64,000 nt of DNA from Chryseobacterium taiwanense (GTDB taxonomy: Bacteria > Bacteroidota > Bacteroidia > Flavobacteriales > Weeksellaceae): NCBI RefSeq assembly GCF_000813825.1, contig NZ_JWTA01000009.1, forward strand, positions 50,104 to 114,103. The letters run 5' to 3'. Every line of letters begins with the position of its first letter. Within the stretch, counting starts at the first letter, position 1. A program made the position numbers and the translations under genes. Below the pieces are notes generated by a model, which was not told the origin of the DNA, did no database searches, and worked only from the letters and a program-made list of their open reading frames with translations. Shown one piece after another: positions 1 through 8,127 of the stretch.

Positions 1-99
1 AATGTCACCAACAAGAGGATCGTTAAATGCTTTGGTAATGGTAGTTTGCGCTGAACACAATCCTGAAAACGCAAGCATAAAAAGTAGAGTTCTTTTCAT
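1..99 (-). CDS. Secreted protein, N-terminal fragment cut by window edge
   Basis: The first 33 codons of a minus-strand gene are visible; the rest lies off the left edge. The start is the ATG at 99. The peptide opens with two basic residues and a hydrophobic core and ends in a Cys-Ser-Ala-Gln stretch, which looks like a signal peptide cleaved by signal peptidase I after Ala or Gln. The mature part begins Thr-Thr-Ile-Thr-Lys. Too little is present to name a family. The ribB terminator lies just upstream of it, so it is probably transcribed on its own. Confidence 0.6.
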   Translation of the reverse strand, partial: MKRTLLFMLAFSGLCSAQTTITKAFNDPLVGDI

Positions 100-186
100 A
101 ATTAGAAATTTTGTTAAATATAATTAAAAACTGAGATTTGAAAATGTATTTTCTTTAATCATAATTGTAAAATTTATGATAAGTCA

Positions 187-221
187 TAAAATAAAGCCGT
201 CCAAAACAATTGAACGGCTCT
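187..221 (-). terminator. Rho-independent terminator of ribB
   Basis: A 6-bp stem, AGCCGT (195-200) with ACGGCT (214-219), is followed on the minus strand by a T-rich tail. It lies 26 bases past the ribB stop codon. Confidence 0.65.
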
Positions 222-246
222 TTCTGTGCGCTAAAGCTTCTATTTT

Positions 247-897
247 TTAATTCTGGCTGACAATCATTTTACGATAATGATAAATATCTTCAATCGTTAC
301 CACAGTCATTTCTCTTTTCTCTGCGAAATCTACAATTTCAGGAAGTCTTGCCATCGTTCCGTCCTCGTTGGTCAATTCACAAAGTACGGCATCATTACCA
401 AGATTGGCAAGTTGAACCAAGTCTACACTTCCTTCTGTATGACCGCGTCTTTCAAAGACTCCATTTTTTCTGGCGATTAAAGGAAACACATGTCCCGGAC
501 TGGCAATATGCTCTGCTAAGGCATTTTCTGCAATGGCTGTTTTAATAGTTGTCACTCTATCTTTTGCTGAAACTCCGGATTCTACGCCTTCTTTAGCTTC
601 GATAGAAATGGTAAATGCGGTTTGATTTTTAGAATTGTTGGTTTCGACCATCGGACGAAGATTCAGGTGTTTACTTTTCTCTTCAGAAATGCATAAGCAG
701 ACGATTCCGCTACATTCGCGGATCAAAAGTGCCATGTCTTTTTCTGTGATGGTAGAGGCAGGGAAGATGATATCGCCTTCGTTTTCACGGTTTTCATCAT
801 CTACTAAAAGGATTCCTTTGCCTTGTTGTAAGGTAAGAAGTGCTTTTTCTACACGTTCTTTCGGACTAGCTCCGAATTTTTCTAATAATTTTTCCAT
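247..897 (-). CDS. ribB: 3,4-dihydroxy-2-butanone 4-phosphate synthase
   Basis: This enzyme converts ribulose 5-phosphate to formate and 3,4-dihydroxy-2-butanone 4-phosphate, the four-carbon precursor of the riboflavin xylene ring. At 216 residues it is a single-domain RibB; the GTP cyclohydrolase II domain found in RibBA fusions is absent. The signature metal and substrate loop [10 protein letters not shown] lies at residues 33-42. The GHVFPL segment around His136 and the RRGHTE motif at 150-155 are also intact. An FMN riboswitch lies in its 5' leader, so expression should drop when FMN is plentiful. No other riboflavin gene is adjacent, so the gene is probably transcribed alone. Confidence 0.96.
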   Translation of the reverse strand: MEKLLEKFGASPKERVEKALLTLQQGKGILLVDDENRENEGDIIFPASTITEKDMALLIRECSGIVCLCISEEKSKHLNLRPMVETNNSKNQTAFTISIEAKEGVESGVSAKDRVTTIKTAIAENALAEHIASPGHVFPLIARKNGVFERRGHTEGSVDLVQLANLGNDAVLCELTNEDGTMARLPEIVDFAEKREMTVVTIEDIYHYRKMIVSQN

Positions 898-992
898 GTT
901 ATTTTACTTTTAAAAGTTAAAATACACTTCGGTACATGGAAATGAAATACAATACAATGAGTCCATCGAAATAGCCTCACTGATTGTTCCAT

Positions 993-1112
993 TTTCTTCT
1001 CCCATCCAGACTCTAACTGTCGGTTTTGGAATTTCACCAAATCAGTCCTCTCAAAAGAAAGGAGTCGCGGACTGTAACCGCCGGTAGGGAATTTCACCCT
1101 GCCCCGAAGAAA
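993..1112 (-). promoter_or_regulatory. FMN riboswitch (RFN element) in the ribB leader
   Basis: Read on the minus strand, the segment has the conserved RFN blocks in order: TTCGGGGCAGGGTG, AAATTCCCTACCGGCGG, a variable hairpin with GGACT, GGTGAAATTCC, and a closing GTCTGGATGGGAGAAG. TCTTC at the 5' end can pair with GAAGA at the 3' end to close the P1 stem. It lies about 95 bases upstream of the ribB start. No clear terminator hairpin is visible between the aptamer and the start codon, so whether it acts on transcription or translation is open. This entry also accounts for most of the 356-base gap 898-1253; I see nothing further in 1113-1253. Confidence 0.95.
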
Positions 1113-1253
1113 ACTTATACTAAGTTTTACTGTATGTCTTGTTTAAATTTTTTAATTCATTAATTTTTTGTTTAACGCACAGACTGCTAATTTCGGGAAG
1201 TTTTTTGGAATGAAGAAGAGATGAATATAAAATTTATCAATAGTAAAATTCTG

Positions 1254-1694
1254 TTATTTTTCTCTGCATGCACATTCATGATGTTCATTTATATGTGTAA
1301 TCGTCATTTTACAGAGTTTTTCTAAGATGTCAATATTAATGTCAGATAGTCTTTTGATATAAATGCAGGCTTTACCCATCTTAAATTTTCCTAGATGATC
1401 TAATAAAGGTTTACTTTCTTCAGTTGGCGAATAAACATATAAGGAGAATTCTGCTTTGCGAGGTGAAAAACCAATGATAGGTGCATCACCTTCATGCCCA
1501 CTTGCATATTTGTAATGATAACTGCCAAATCCGATGATTGTTGGTCCCCACATTTTAGGTTCAAACCCAGACCAGCTACTCATGAGTTTAATTAATTGGA
1601 AGCTGTCCGATTTCTTCTCATCTTTTTCAACGTATGAATTAATAAAATCAATTACATTGACGGTTGTTTCGTTGGTTTTGTTTGCTTTCGCCAT
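1254..1694 (-). CDS. DUF1801 domain protein
   Basis: A 146-residue soluble protein without a signal peptide. The layout matches the DUF1801 family: an N-terminal helical segment (V-x-x-F-I-x-x-Y), a central stretch with GFGSYHYKYASG and GFSPRK, then Y-x-Y-S and a C-terminal helix after K-x-C-I-Y-I-K-R-L. The fold is frataxin-like (YdhG group) and the function is not established; an iron-related role has been proposed for some members. It lies 25 bases downstream of the DUF2200 gene on the same strand, so the two may be co-transcribed. A second DUF1801 gene lies at 4824-5249. Confidence 0.8.
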   Translation of the reverse strand: MAKANKTNETTVNVIDFINSYVEKDEKKSDSFQLIKLMSSWSGFEPKMWGPTIIGFGSYHYKYASGHEGDAPIIGFSPRKAEFSLYVYSPTEESKPLLDHLGKFKMGKACIYIKRLSDINIDILEKLCKMTITHINEHHECACREK

Positions 1695-1719
1695 GATAAT
1701 TTACTTTATATCATTGAAA

Positions 1720-2073
1720 TTATTTTCTCAAGATTTTTTCCATTGTTTTTCCTTTTGCCAATTCATCGATCAGTTTATCGAGATAACGGATGTTTCTCAT
1801 AAGCTCTTCTTCAATTTCTTCCACGCGATAGCCACAGATGACTCCTGTTATTAAAGATGAATTAGGATTAATTTGAGGGGCTTCTTCAAAGAATGTTCTG
1901 AAATCGGTTTTGTTCTCCAGAATTTCCTGAAAGCTTTTTTCATCATAACCTGTTAGCCAGAAAATAATTTCATGAACTTCTTCTTTGGTTCGCCCTTTCT
2001 TTTCTGCCTTTTCAATATAGTGTGGATAAACTCCAGCAAAGGACATTTTATAGACTCTTTCGTTGTTTTTCAT
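1720..2073 (-). CDS. DUF2200 domain protein
   Basis: A 117-residue cytosolic protein that matches the DUF2200 family over its full length. It has the opening R-V-x-x-M-x-F-A-x-V-Y-P-x-Y, then the E-V-x-x-I-I-x-W-L-T-G-Y block, and a C-terminal helical part with [15 protein letters not shown]. The biochemical role is unknown. It precedes the DUF1801 gene at 1254-1694 in the same orientation with a 25-base gap. A terminator separates it from the upstream protease gene, so transcription probably starts in the roughly 60-base gap. Confidence 0.8.
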   Translation of the reverse strand: MKNNERVYKMSFAGVYPHYIEKAEKKGRTKEEVHEIIFWLTGYDEKSFQEILENKTDFRTFFEEAPQINPNSSLITGVICGYRVEEIEEELMRNIRYLDKLIDELAKGKTMEKILRK

Positions 2074-2093
2074 TGGTGAAAATTTAATAGATA

Positions 2094-2125
2094 AAGATAA
2101 AAAAACGCTCTGATTTTTCAGAGCG
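2094..2125 (-). terminator. Terminator of the M48 protease gene
   Basis: The 8-bp stem CGCTCTGA (2106-2113) with TCAGAGCG (2118-2125) has a 4-base loop. On the minus strand it is followed by a run of Ts. It begins 8 bases past the protease stop codon. Confidence 0.8.
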
Positions 2126-2132
2126 ATAATTC

Positions 2133-4190
2133 TTAAGAGATCTTTGCAAGAGAGTTTTGTTCTTCCAGTTCTTTCATCAGATTTAAAAGTTCCTTTTTCT
2201 TGTGGAAATATTTTCTATGAAGAAAATAGGGAAGATGATTGATAGCCTTGATCAGAAGCTGAATATTATGTTCCATATATTCATTATTGTTAAAATAAAG
2301 ATGATCTTTCTCAGTGTAGAACTTCAAATCTTTTATATCTTGTTCATTCAAATCTTTGGTAAGAAATTCATTCTGATGAAAAATAGTAAGCTGATATTTT
2401 AGTTTTTCCTCTAAAGGTTTCAGGGTATTGAAGTTTTTTCTGATCTGATCAAATGGCGTTTTTGTATTCATAAATGCTGTGGCATTCATCAATTCTATGT
2501 ATAGTTTATATTTTTCGTCATACTCTGTGTCGTATTCTCCGAAGTTTTTATAAAGCTGTATAAAATTCTGTTTTTCATTTTGTATTTCGGATGCTTTTAC
2601 GAAATAATTGTAAATGTCAGAATCATTTTGGTGGATTTTCTCTTTGATTTCGTTAATGGCTTCCTGAATTTTAGGAACCAATATTTTTGCTTCTCCTTGT
2701 TTGTATTTTTTGCCATCATAATCAAAGGTTTTGATGCTATATTCTTTTTTTGCGATGGCTTCCACAGTATTGCGATCACTTTCAAGGGCAATTAAAGTAT
2801 ATACCCATTCTACTTTTTCTTTACTGAAAAGTTCATCAAAAGAAGTTTCTTTTTCAAACCCAGATTCTTTTACTGTAAAGTCAGGGTTTTTGTTGTCGTA
2901 GTAGGCGTTGAAAATTTTGTCAAATGAATCTTTTTGGTATTGTTTTTCAAATTCGGATTGGAATTCATTAAGATCAAGGTCGATTTTTTGCTTTCCATAT
3001 TTTACCTGTGAAAATAGTTTAGCCGTAATCTTTTCTTCGGTTTCTAGAAAATCTTTGAAAATGCTTTTTGCAGGATAATTGTCTTGTTCTTTTATGATAT
3101 TGAGAGTTCTCAATCTTGCAATTCTATCTTCATGAGAAGGGTGGGAAGCCCACTGATTTTCAATATTGAGTTTTGATTTATTAAATAAACCTGATTCCGA
3201 AAGTTGAATATTGGGAAGTCCGTTTTTAGATTCCACTTCACTTTGTTCGGCAAGAAAATTCATGACAAAAAACTGTTCACGGTAGATATTTTTACTCGAT
3301 TCGTTTTTAGAAAATCGGTTATCATAAAAGCTTAAAACATTTTGATAAGAATTACTGGCAAGCTCCAGTCTTAAAAGGGATTCTTCTAACGCAATGGAAC
3401 CTGCAATATTTGCAGCGACTTCATCAGCATGAAATTCCATTTCTCTGGAAAGAGCCATATGACGGATATTGACAAAATTGTACATTTTCACCAAGACCCA
3501 TTTAATTTTTCCGGTAAAGAAAAATGCCAATGCCGCAAATATGGAAAAATAACCACTGATATTGGCAAACTTTTCTACAGAATTACGGTAAGATTCATCG
3601 TCGTTTACCAGATTGAAAATAATTTGATTTACATTATATACGTAACTTCCGACCTTCATAGAACGTTGGGAAAAATGTCCGAATTCATGGGAAAGAATGG
3701 CTTTCAGTTCCTGTTTTGTCGTAGTATTGATCAGTCCCATTCCGATGGTCAGGTTTTTCTGAATAGGTAAGAACATACTCCAGAAACTTGAATCATAAAA
3801 AACACTTGCATTCACATCATAGGAAAGATAAACTTTTTTTGGAGCATTAGTTCCTGCTTCATTTACGATTTCGTCAATCATTTTGAAGAGTTCGGGTTCG
3901 TCACTTCTTCTGATTTCAGTAAGATCGCTCCTGTCGTTGATGTGTTTTTTAAATAAAAATTTAATGATAAAAAAGAATACGAAAAGTCCGGTTCCAGCCA
4001 AACCTGCTCCTAACATAAGGGTAAGAAACATTGGTTTTGCTGCAATGATTGCTATTCCACCGGCAATGCATCCAAGTGCTAAGGCTATTGTAAACAAAAA
4101 TAGAAGGATATAAACGAAGATGAAAATTGCAATAGAAAATATGGCTGCGTTAGTTTTCTTCTTGAAATCCTGAGAAACTTCAATGTACAT
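2133..4190 (-). CDS. M48-family membrane zinc metalloprotease
   Basis: A 685-residue membrane protein with two long hydrophobic segments (about residues 14-49 and 55-79) and an M48 peptidase domain behind them. The zinc motif HEFGH is at 168-172. The third ligand motif reads SREMEFHAD (248-256), with Glu252 the expected ligand. Another hydrophobic stretch lies at about 214-228. The last 350 residues are charged and helix-rich and resemble no domain I can name; this makes the protein longer than HtpX (about 290). Members of this family cleave membrane or misfolded envelope proteins, so a quality-control role is plausible but unproven. The gene has its own terminator. Confidence 0.88.
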   Translation of the reverse strand: MYIEVSQDFKKKTNAAIFSIAIFIFVYILLFLFTIALALGCIAGGIAIIAAKPMFLTLMLGAGLAGTGLFVFFFIIKFLFKKHINDRSDLTEIRRSDEPELFKMIDEIVNEAGTNAPKKVYLSYDVNASVFYDSSFWSMFLPIQKNLTIGMGLINTTTKQELKAILSHEFGHFSQRSMKVGSYVYNVNQIIFNLVNDDESYRNSVEKFANISGYFSIFAALAFFFTGKIKWVLVKMYNFVNIRHMALSREMEFHADEVAANIAGSIALEESLLRLELASNSYQNVLSFYDNRFSKNESSKNIYREQFFVMNFLAEQSEVESKNGLPNIQLSESGLFNKSKLNIENQWASHPSHEDRIARLRTLNIIKEQDNYPAKSIFKDFLETEEKITAKLFSQVKYGKQKIDLDLNEFQSEFEKQYQKDSFDKIFNAYYDNKNPDFTVKESGFEKETSFDELFSKEKVEWVYTLIALESDRNTVEAIAKKEYSIKTFDYDGKKYKQGEAKILVPKIQEAINEIKEKIHQNDSDIYNYFVKASEIQNEKQNFIQLYKNFGEYDTEYDEKYKLYIELMNATAFMNTKTPFDQIRKNFNTLKPLEEKLKYQLTIFHQNEFLTKDLNEQDIKDLKFYTEKDHLYFNNNEYMEHNIQLLIKAINHLPYFLHRKYFHKKKELLNLMKELEEQNSLAKIS

Positions 4191-4261
4191 GGAAATAATT
4201 TTTTACAATAATACGTACAACGGTTTAATGAGGCAAGAAAATCCCTTTAAATTGGATGAGG

Positions 4262-4816
4262 TTATTTTAGATTAAAGTAATTAATATTAAGGAGTCCTTG
4301 TTTAAAATGTAAGGTGATGGTATCTCCGGGTTTTAATTTTGAAGCGTCTTTCACCCCGAAATATTTATAATAATCGACTTCATTAATAAAGTTGTTCGGG
4401 CGACGGATATTTCCGGCTGTAAAATATTTTTTATCGGTTATCTGAAATGTTTCATAAGTCTCGAAGATTTCTTTCTTTGTGCTTAATCTGTTTATAAATA
4501 AACAAAAACTTACAGCAGTGTTTTCCATTAAAAAAAAGATAGAAAAACAAATAAAAGAAATGAAAACTATTGAATTTAAAATTTGATTGATTTTAAATTT
4601 TTTCAAAAAGGCTATTGTTAGCATTAGGCACATCAATATTCCACTGCCAATTATAGCTATTGTAAGGTAATCCCCCTCTTTGAAAGTCTGAATGTCTTTT
4701 GCTAAATAATGTTCTTTCTGCTTCGGATTGAATATAAAGGAGATGAATGCAAAGAAAATAATGAAGATTAGATAGTATTTATATTTAAGGATAAAATTTA
4801 AAAATTTGTTTTTCAT
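4262..4816 (-). CDS. Membrane protein of unknown function
   Basis: The start chosen is the ATG at 4816, giving 184 residues. A longer frame from 4846 would overlap the end of the upstream DUF1801 gene by 23 bases. Three hydrophobic segments lie near the N-terminus, followed by a soluble C-terminal part of about 85 residues with a K-P-G-D-T-I-T-L-H motif, probably a small beta domain. I do not recognise a family. The gene follows the DUF1801 gene by 7 bases and is probably co-transcribed with it. Confidence 0.6.
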   Translation of the reverse strand: MKNKFLNFILKYKYYLIFIIFFAFISFIFNPKQKEHYLAKDIQTFKEGDYLTIAIIGSGILMCLMLTIAFLKKFKINQILNSIVFISFICFSIFFLMENTAVSFCLFINRLSTKKEIFETYETFQITDKKYFTAGNIRRPNNFINEVDYYKYFGVKDASKLKPGDTITLHFKQGLLNINYFNLK

Positions 4817-4823
4817 GGTTTGT

Positions 4824-5249
4824 TTATGCTGATCTATTAATTCCATCTTTTATTGCTGCTTCAAGTGTTTGGATATGAATGTCTGTAAGCTTTTTAAACT
4901 TAATACAATATCCAGTCACATTCGCTTTCCCTATTTTTTCTCCATAGGTTTGGGGTAAAAATTTTTTATCTTCAATTCCCATGATATAAACAGAAATTCC
5001 GGTTGTATTTGCACTGAGACCGATCTGATAAAATTCTTTTGAAGTTCCATCTTTGTATTGTATTGAATAAACTCCATAGCCAATATTTGGATTGGAAACA
5101 ATTTTACCTTCTTCATTTTTACCATCTAAAAACCAAAGTTTACATTCCGGCATGAGTTTGAGAATGATATTGTGCAGTTCCTGCATATCGCTGCTTTTAG
5201 GTGCAGATTGGCTGGCTATATATTCTTGAATTTGATCTTGAACAGTCAT
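4824..5249 (-). CDS. DUF1801 domain protein (second copy type)
   Basis: A 141-residue soluble protein. The N-terminal Q-D-Q-I-Q-E-Y-I-A-S-Q and L-H-N-I-I-L-K-L-M-P-E-C segments are typical of DUF1801 (YdhG-like) proteins, as are the central N-I-G-Y-G-V-Y and the C-terminal Y-C-I-K-F-K-K-L. It is clearly divergent from the DUF1801 protein at 1254-1694, so the two are ancient paralogues rather than a recent duplication. No biochemical function is established for the family. It leads a two-gene unit with the membrane protein downstream. Confidence 0.82.
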   Translation of the reverse strand: MTVQDQIQEYIASQSAPKSSDMQELHNIILKLMPECKLWFLDGKNEEGKIVSNPNIGYGVYSIQYKDGTSKEFYQIGLSANTTGISVYIMGIEDKKFLPQTYGEKIGKANVTGYCIKFKKLTDIHIQTLEAAIKDGINRSA

Positions 5250-5293
5250 ATGAAATATTGTTAGTGTTTTCGGTAATAATTTTTTCCGAATAT

Positions 5294-5326
5294 AATAAAA
5301 CCCTTCTTGAAATAGAAAGGTTTATT
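5294..5326 (-). terminator. Possible terminator after the dinB-family gene
   Basis: AATAAACC and GGGTTTTATT arms with an inner TTTCT/AGAAG pairing form an imperfect hairpin. It begins 22 bases past the DinB stop codon on the minus strand. The T tail is weak. Confidence 0.4.
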
Positions 5327-5347
5327 ACATTTTTAATGGGTAGTGAA

Positions 5348-5866
5348 TTAATTACTATTTACAACATTTGCATCTTTATAAATATTCCAGAAGTTGTAAT
5401 CTGTCATTGGAGCATCGGTAATTCCTACGTTTCTTCCCATCGTTACAATTTGTCCTCTGTGATACGTTCCATGTAAAACGATATGTTGAATGTATTCATA
5501 TTTTGAGAAATCACATTGAAACCACTGAGAATCGATTTTTACATTTTTGGCAAGATCTTCTTCTGATAAGCTTTCAACATACTCCATCAGTTTTTGAGAA
5601 TTGTCTCGGATACCGTTGAAAATTCCTTTTCTATCGATGGTTGCTGAAGTGCCTTCAAAATCGAAATCATGAGTTTCTGAAATTTGGCTCCACCAATATT
5701 CCTGAGATTGCCAGATGTGATGCAGTGTTTTCAGTATCGTCGGAAAACTTGAAATCACTTCCTGATTAAGCTGTTCGTCTGATTTGGCAGAAAGCCAGTC
5801 GAGATACTTGTTAACCACCCAGTTGTTATACTGGACGGTATGGGTGAGTAGGGTTTTGAGATTCAT
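5348..5866 (-). CDS. DinB-family protein
   Basis: A 172-residue four-helix-bundle protein of the DinB/YfiT type. These proteins bind a divalent metal through three histidines; the candidates here are in T-L-H-H-I-W-Q-S-Q-E-Y-W-W (near residues 48-49) and in H-I-V-L-H-G-T-Y-H-R-G-Q. The H-x-x-x-H-R-G-Q ending of the third helix is characteristic. Some relatives are thiol-dependent S-transferases, for example in bacillithiol chemistry, but the substrate cannot be read from the sequence. There is no signal peptide, so the protein is cytosolic. Confidence 0.85.
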   Translation of the reverse strand: MNLKTLLTHTVQYNNWVVNKYLDWLSAKSDEQLNQEVISSFPTILKTLHHIWQSQEYWWSQISETHDFDFEGTSATIDRKGIFNGIRDNSQKLMEYVESLSEEDLAKNVKIDSQWFQCDFSKYEYIQHIVLHGTYHRGQIVTMGRNVGITDAPMTDYNFWNIYKDANVVNSN

Positions 5867-5968
5867 GATATTAAATTTTTTTGATGATTTAGTGTGCTAT
5901 AAAAATAAATAAAATAGTAACAGATTTATACAAAGTAGAAAATTCTTAAAAACAGTTTTCTTTATATT

Positions 5969-6628
5969 TTAAAATAAAGTTTCACCGTTTAGATCCGTAG
6001 TAAGTACTTCGCTCATATAATCAAAAAAAGGACGCATGGCTAATAAAGTGAGAACAGCTTCTTTCTGAAAACCATCAGACTGCACTTCCTTATCCGTAAA
6101 TTTTCTCATCACTATATATTGTTTTTTTCTGATTAGGTCTATGGAGGGATGATCCTTATCAAATCCTCTTGGAGCGGTTTTTACGGAATCACCTTTAATT
6201 TCTTCAAAATATTTTACAAATGTCTTGTCTGAAGTGATCTTCTCAATTTCTGCGGTATTGATTTCAAATTCTTTACGGATACGAAGCAGATCTTTGGCAT
6301 CGGGTGCCCAGAATCCACCTCCTACAAAGCTGTTGCTGGGTTCCAGTTGTATATAATATCCTCCTCTCAGCATCGGTTTTGAGCGAGAATATCCAACTCC
6401 AAAATTAGTTTTGTATGGAGTTTGGTCTTTGGAAAAACGAACATCTCTGTAAATTCTGAAAATATGAATTCCTTTTACATTATCATACTCTTGAAGCTCA
6501 GTATAAATCTGATTGAAAAAGATTTTGTTTTCTTTTACCACCGAATCATATTCGGCTTTATGCTGAGCAAACCATTCACGATTATTATTTTTTTCTAACT
6601 GTTTAAGGAATTCAAAGGTCTTTTTCAT
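5969..6628 (-). CDS. DUF2461 domain protein
   Basis: A 219-residue protein that matches DUF2461 (the TIGR02453 type) over nearly its whole length. It has the N-terminal F-L-x-x-L-x-x-N-N-x-R-E-W-F, then R-I-Y-R-D-V-R-F-S-K-D-Q-T-P-Y-K, then G-G-Y-Y-I-Q-L-E-P and G-G-F-W-A-P-D. The family is widespread and lacks an assigned function. It is cytosolic, with no signal peptide or membrane segment. The gene stands 36 bases from the lipoprotein gene start on the same strand, so they may be one unit. Confidence 0.9.
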   Translation of the reverse strand: MKKTFEFLKQLEKNNNREWFAQHKAEYDSVVKENKIFFNQIYTELQEYDNVKGIHIFRIYRDVRFSKDQTPYKTNFGVGYSRSKPMLRGGYYIQLEPSNSFVGGGFWAPDAKDLLRIRKEFEINTAEIEKITSDKTFVKYFEEIKGDSVKTAPRGFDKDHPSIDLIRKKQYIVMRKFTDKEVQSDGFQKEAVLTLLAMRPFFDYMSEVLTTDLNGETLF

Positions 6629-6664
6629 CTGTAATATGAATTTTTAATAAAGTTAGAGTATGTT

Positions 6665-7123
6665 TTACTTAGTATAGTTTCCTGAAACAATAGATCTCTC
6701 CATTCCCTTCACAATCTCAGAAACAGGTATGCTAAATACTCCTGCATTTCCATTGTCAAACTCTTTTTTCCAATAAGAATATCCATCCATTTCGGTGGAG
6801 TCGGGCATTTTTTTTGTCTCGTTTTGTACTTTGGTGATACTTTTGTTCAATGCTTCCTCAGAGATCGGTATGTGACTTAATGTTTGTGAAAATCCTTCGG
6901 GACTGGCAGGGTTCTTCATCCTTAATCTGTTCACTGAGATATGGATTACTTTCCCTGTTTCAGGATACTCTTCAATCTTCAAAATTTTAAGAGTAGAATT
7001 TTCTTCTCCTTTACGGGTTTTGTAATTCCATTCCTGACCAACAGTATATTTCGTGGTTCCTGAATTGTCTTTACAGTTAATAACAAATAGAGCCGTAATT
7101 GTTAAAATAAGAAAGCGAATCAT
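6665..7123 (-). CDS. Small lipoprotein of unknown function
   Basis: A 152-residue protein with a signal peptide ending in L-F-V-I-N-C, so Cys17 is a likely lipidation site. Just after it comes K-D-N-S-G, and the protein probably stays on the membrane facing the periplasm or outside. The mature domain starts with Y-T-V-G-Q-E-W-N-Y-K and is rich in strands. I do not recognise a family. The spacing to the downstream DUF2461 gene would allow co-transcription. Confidence 0.7.
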   Translation of the reverse strand: MIRFLILTITALFVINCKDNSGTTKYTVGQEWNYKTRKGEENSTLKILKIEEYPETGKVIHISVNRLRMKNPASPEGFSQTLSHIPISEEALNKSITKVQNETKKMPDSTEMDGYSYWKKEFDNGNAGVFSIPVSEIVKGMERSIVSGNYTK

Positions 7124-7180
7124 AGAATTGGATTGTTTATTTTAAACATCAAGTTTTGTATGTTATTATGATTTTTAATG

Positions 7181-7606
7181 CTAATTAATAATTTCAGCGT
7201 TCGGATTTTCCCTGAGCTTTGCAATTCTTTCCCGCCAGTTTTGGAGCTCTTCATCGGTTAACCTGATCCAGTCTGTTATTTCTCCGACAATTCTTAAAGG
7301 CTTTGTACTTCGGTAGGAGCGGGTAGGGTTCCCCGGAAATTTTTTATCGGTTACATTAGGGTCATTTTCAAATTCTCCTGTCGGTTCTATAATATAAATA
7401 CGTTCTCTATTATTTCCTCCTGCCAACGCTGCAGCTAATCCTGCTCCGTTTTGTAAAGCTGTAAAGTAGATATGATTCATGATAATTTCAGGATAGTAAT
7501 TCGATTCAAATCCTGCATTGAGCAAATCACCAACCTGTAAATCGGCTTTTGTACCATGATAAAATGGACCGTTATCCAGAATTTTTTCCTCTTTTTCGTT
7601 TTCCAT
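7181..7606 (-). CDS. arr: NAD(+)--rifampin ADP-ribosyltransferase
   Basis: Arr transfers ADP-ribose from NAD to rifampin, inactivating the drug. The 141-residue protein has the family hallmarks: G-P-F-Y-H-G-T-K-A-D-L near the start, N-H-I-Y-F-T-A, R-I-Y-I-I-E-P-T-G, the nearly invariant T-D-K-K-F-P-G-N-P-T-x-S-Y-R-S, and P-L-R-I-V-G-E-I-T-D-W. An open frame extends to 7708, but the ATG at 7606 gives the usual Arr length and is chosen. No mobile-element genes flank it here, so it looks chromosomal and intrinsic rather than part of a resistance cassette. Resistance has not been tested. Confidence 0.93.
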   Translation of the reverse strand: MENEKEEKILDNGPFYHGTKADLQVGDLLNAGFESNYYPEIIMNHIYFTALQNGAGLAAALAGGNNRERIYIIEPTGEFENDPNVTDKKFPGNPTRSYRSTKPLRIVGEITDWIRLTDEELQNWRERIAKLRENPNAEIIN

Positions 7607-7744
7607 TGTAAGAGTGTTTTTGAAATTGGAAGAACCTGTAAACTTAGGTATTTGTTTTGAAATGAAAAAACCGCTATGGGAATTGAGCGGTGTTATGTTT
7701 GTGAGCATAAGTGAGGCAATCGAAACAGTAAAGTGTGATCTTTA

Positions 7745-8107
7745 TTATTGTAGTTTTGTTTCAACACCTTTTTTTAGAGCTTTTAATTCAGGTTCTGTTA
7801 ATTTTCGGTGATTGATTTCTTCCCATAATAATTGAGCTTTTTCAAAATCTTTTATTCCAGTTTGATTTACTGCAGCTCCCCACATCAAAATTGTAAAATC
7901 TTTTTTGTTGTATAAAACTTTATCGAAAGCTACGAAAGCTCCATCATATTTTTCTACTATATTTTTAAAGTAGAATTTTCCGCCTTCTTTTGATTCGGTT
8001 TTAATAAATTCTTCCAAATCGGTGTTCATATTCTTAACGATTTGCGAAGATAATTTGGTGCTTACCAAAAAAAGTAAAATTGTAATTGTTGATAAAATTC
8101 TTTTCAT
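7745..8107 (-). CDS. Secreted protein of unknown function
   Basis: A 120-residue protein with a clear signal peptide (M-K-R-I-L then a hydrophobic core, cleavage near Ser-Ser-Gln at residues 20-22). The mature part is short and charged, with N-T-D-L-E-E-F-I and a C-terminal K-x-L-T-E-P-E-L-K-A-L helix. I do not recognise a family. It lies 20 bases downstream of the kelch-repeat gene on the same strand and may be carried on the same transcript. Confidence 0.6.
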   Translation of the reverse strand: MKRILSTITILLFLVSTKLSSQIVKNMNTDLEEFIKTESKEGGKFYFKNIVEKYDGAFVAFDKVLYNKKDFTILMWGAAVNQTGIKDFEKAQLLWEEINHRKLTEPELKALKKGVETKLQ

Positions 8108-8127
8108 GATTGTTTTTATTAATATTC

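Noticed and set aside
882..1097. Open frame of 71 codons on the minus strand in the ribB leader
   Set aside because: It lies within the FMN riboswitch and its sequence follows the conserved RNA blocks, not a protein family.
7607..7708. N-terminal extension of Arr by 34 residues
   Set aside because: The extension has no match to Arr proteins, and the internal ATG at 7606 gives the normal length and start.
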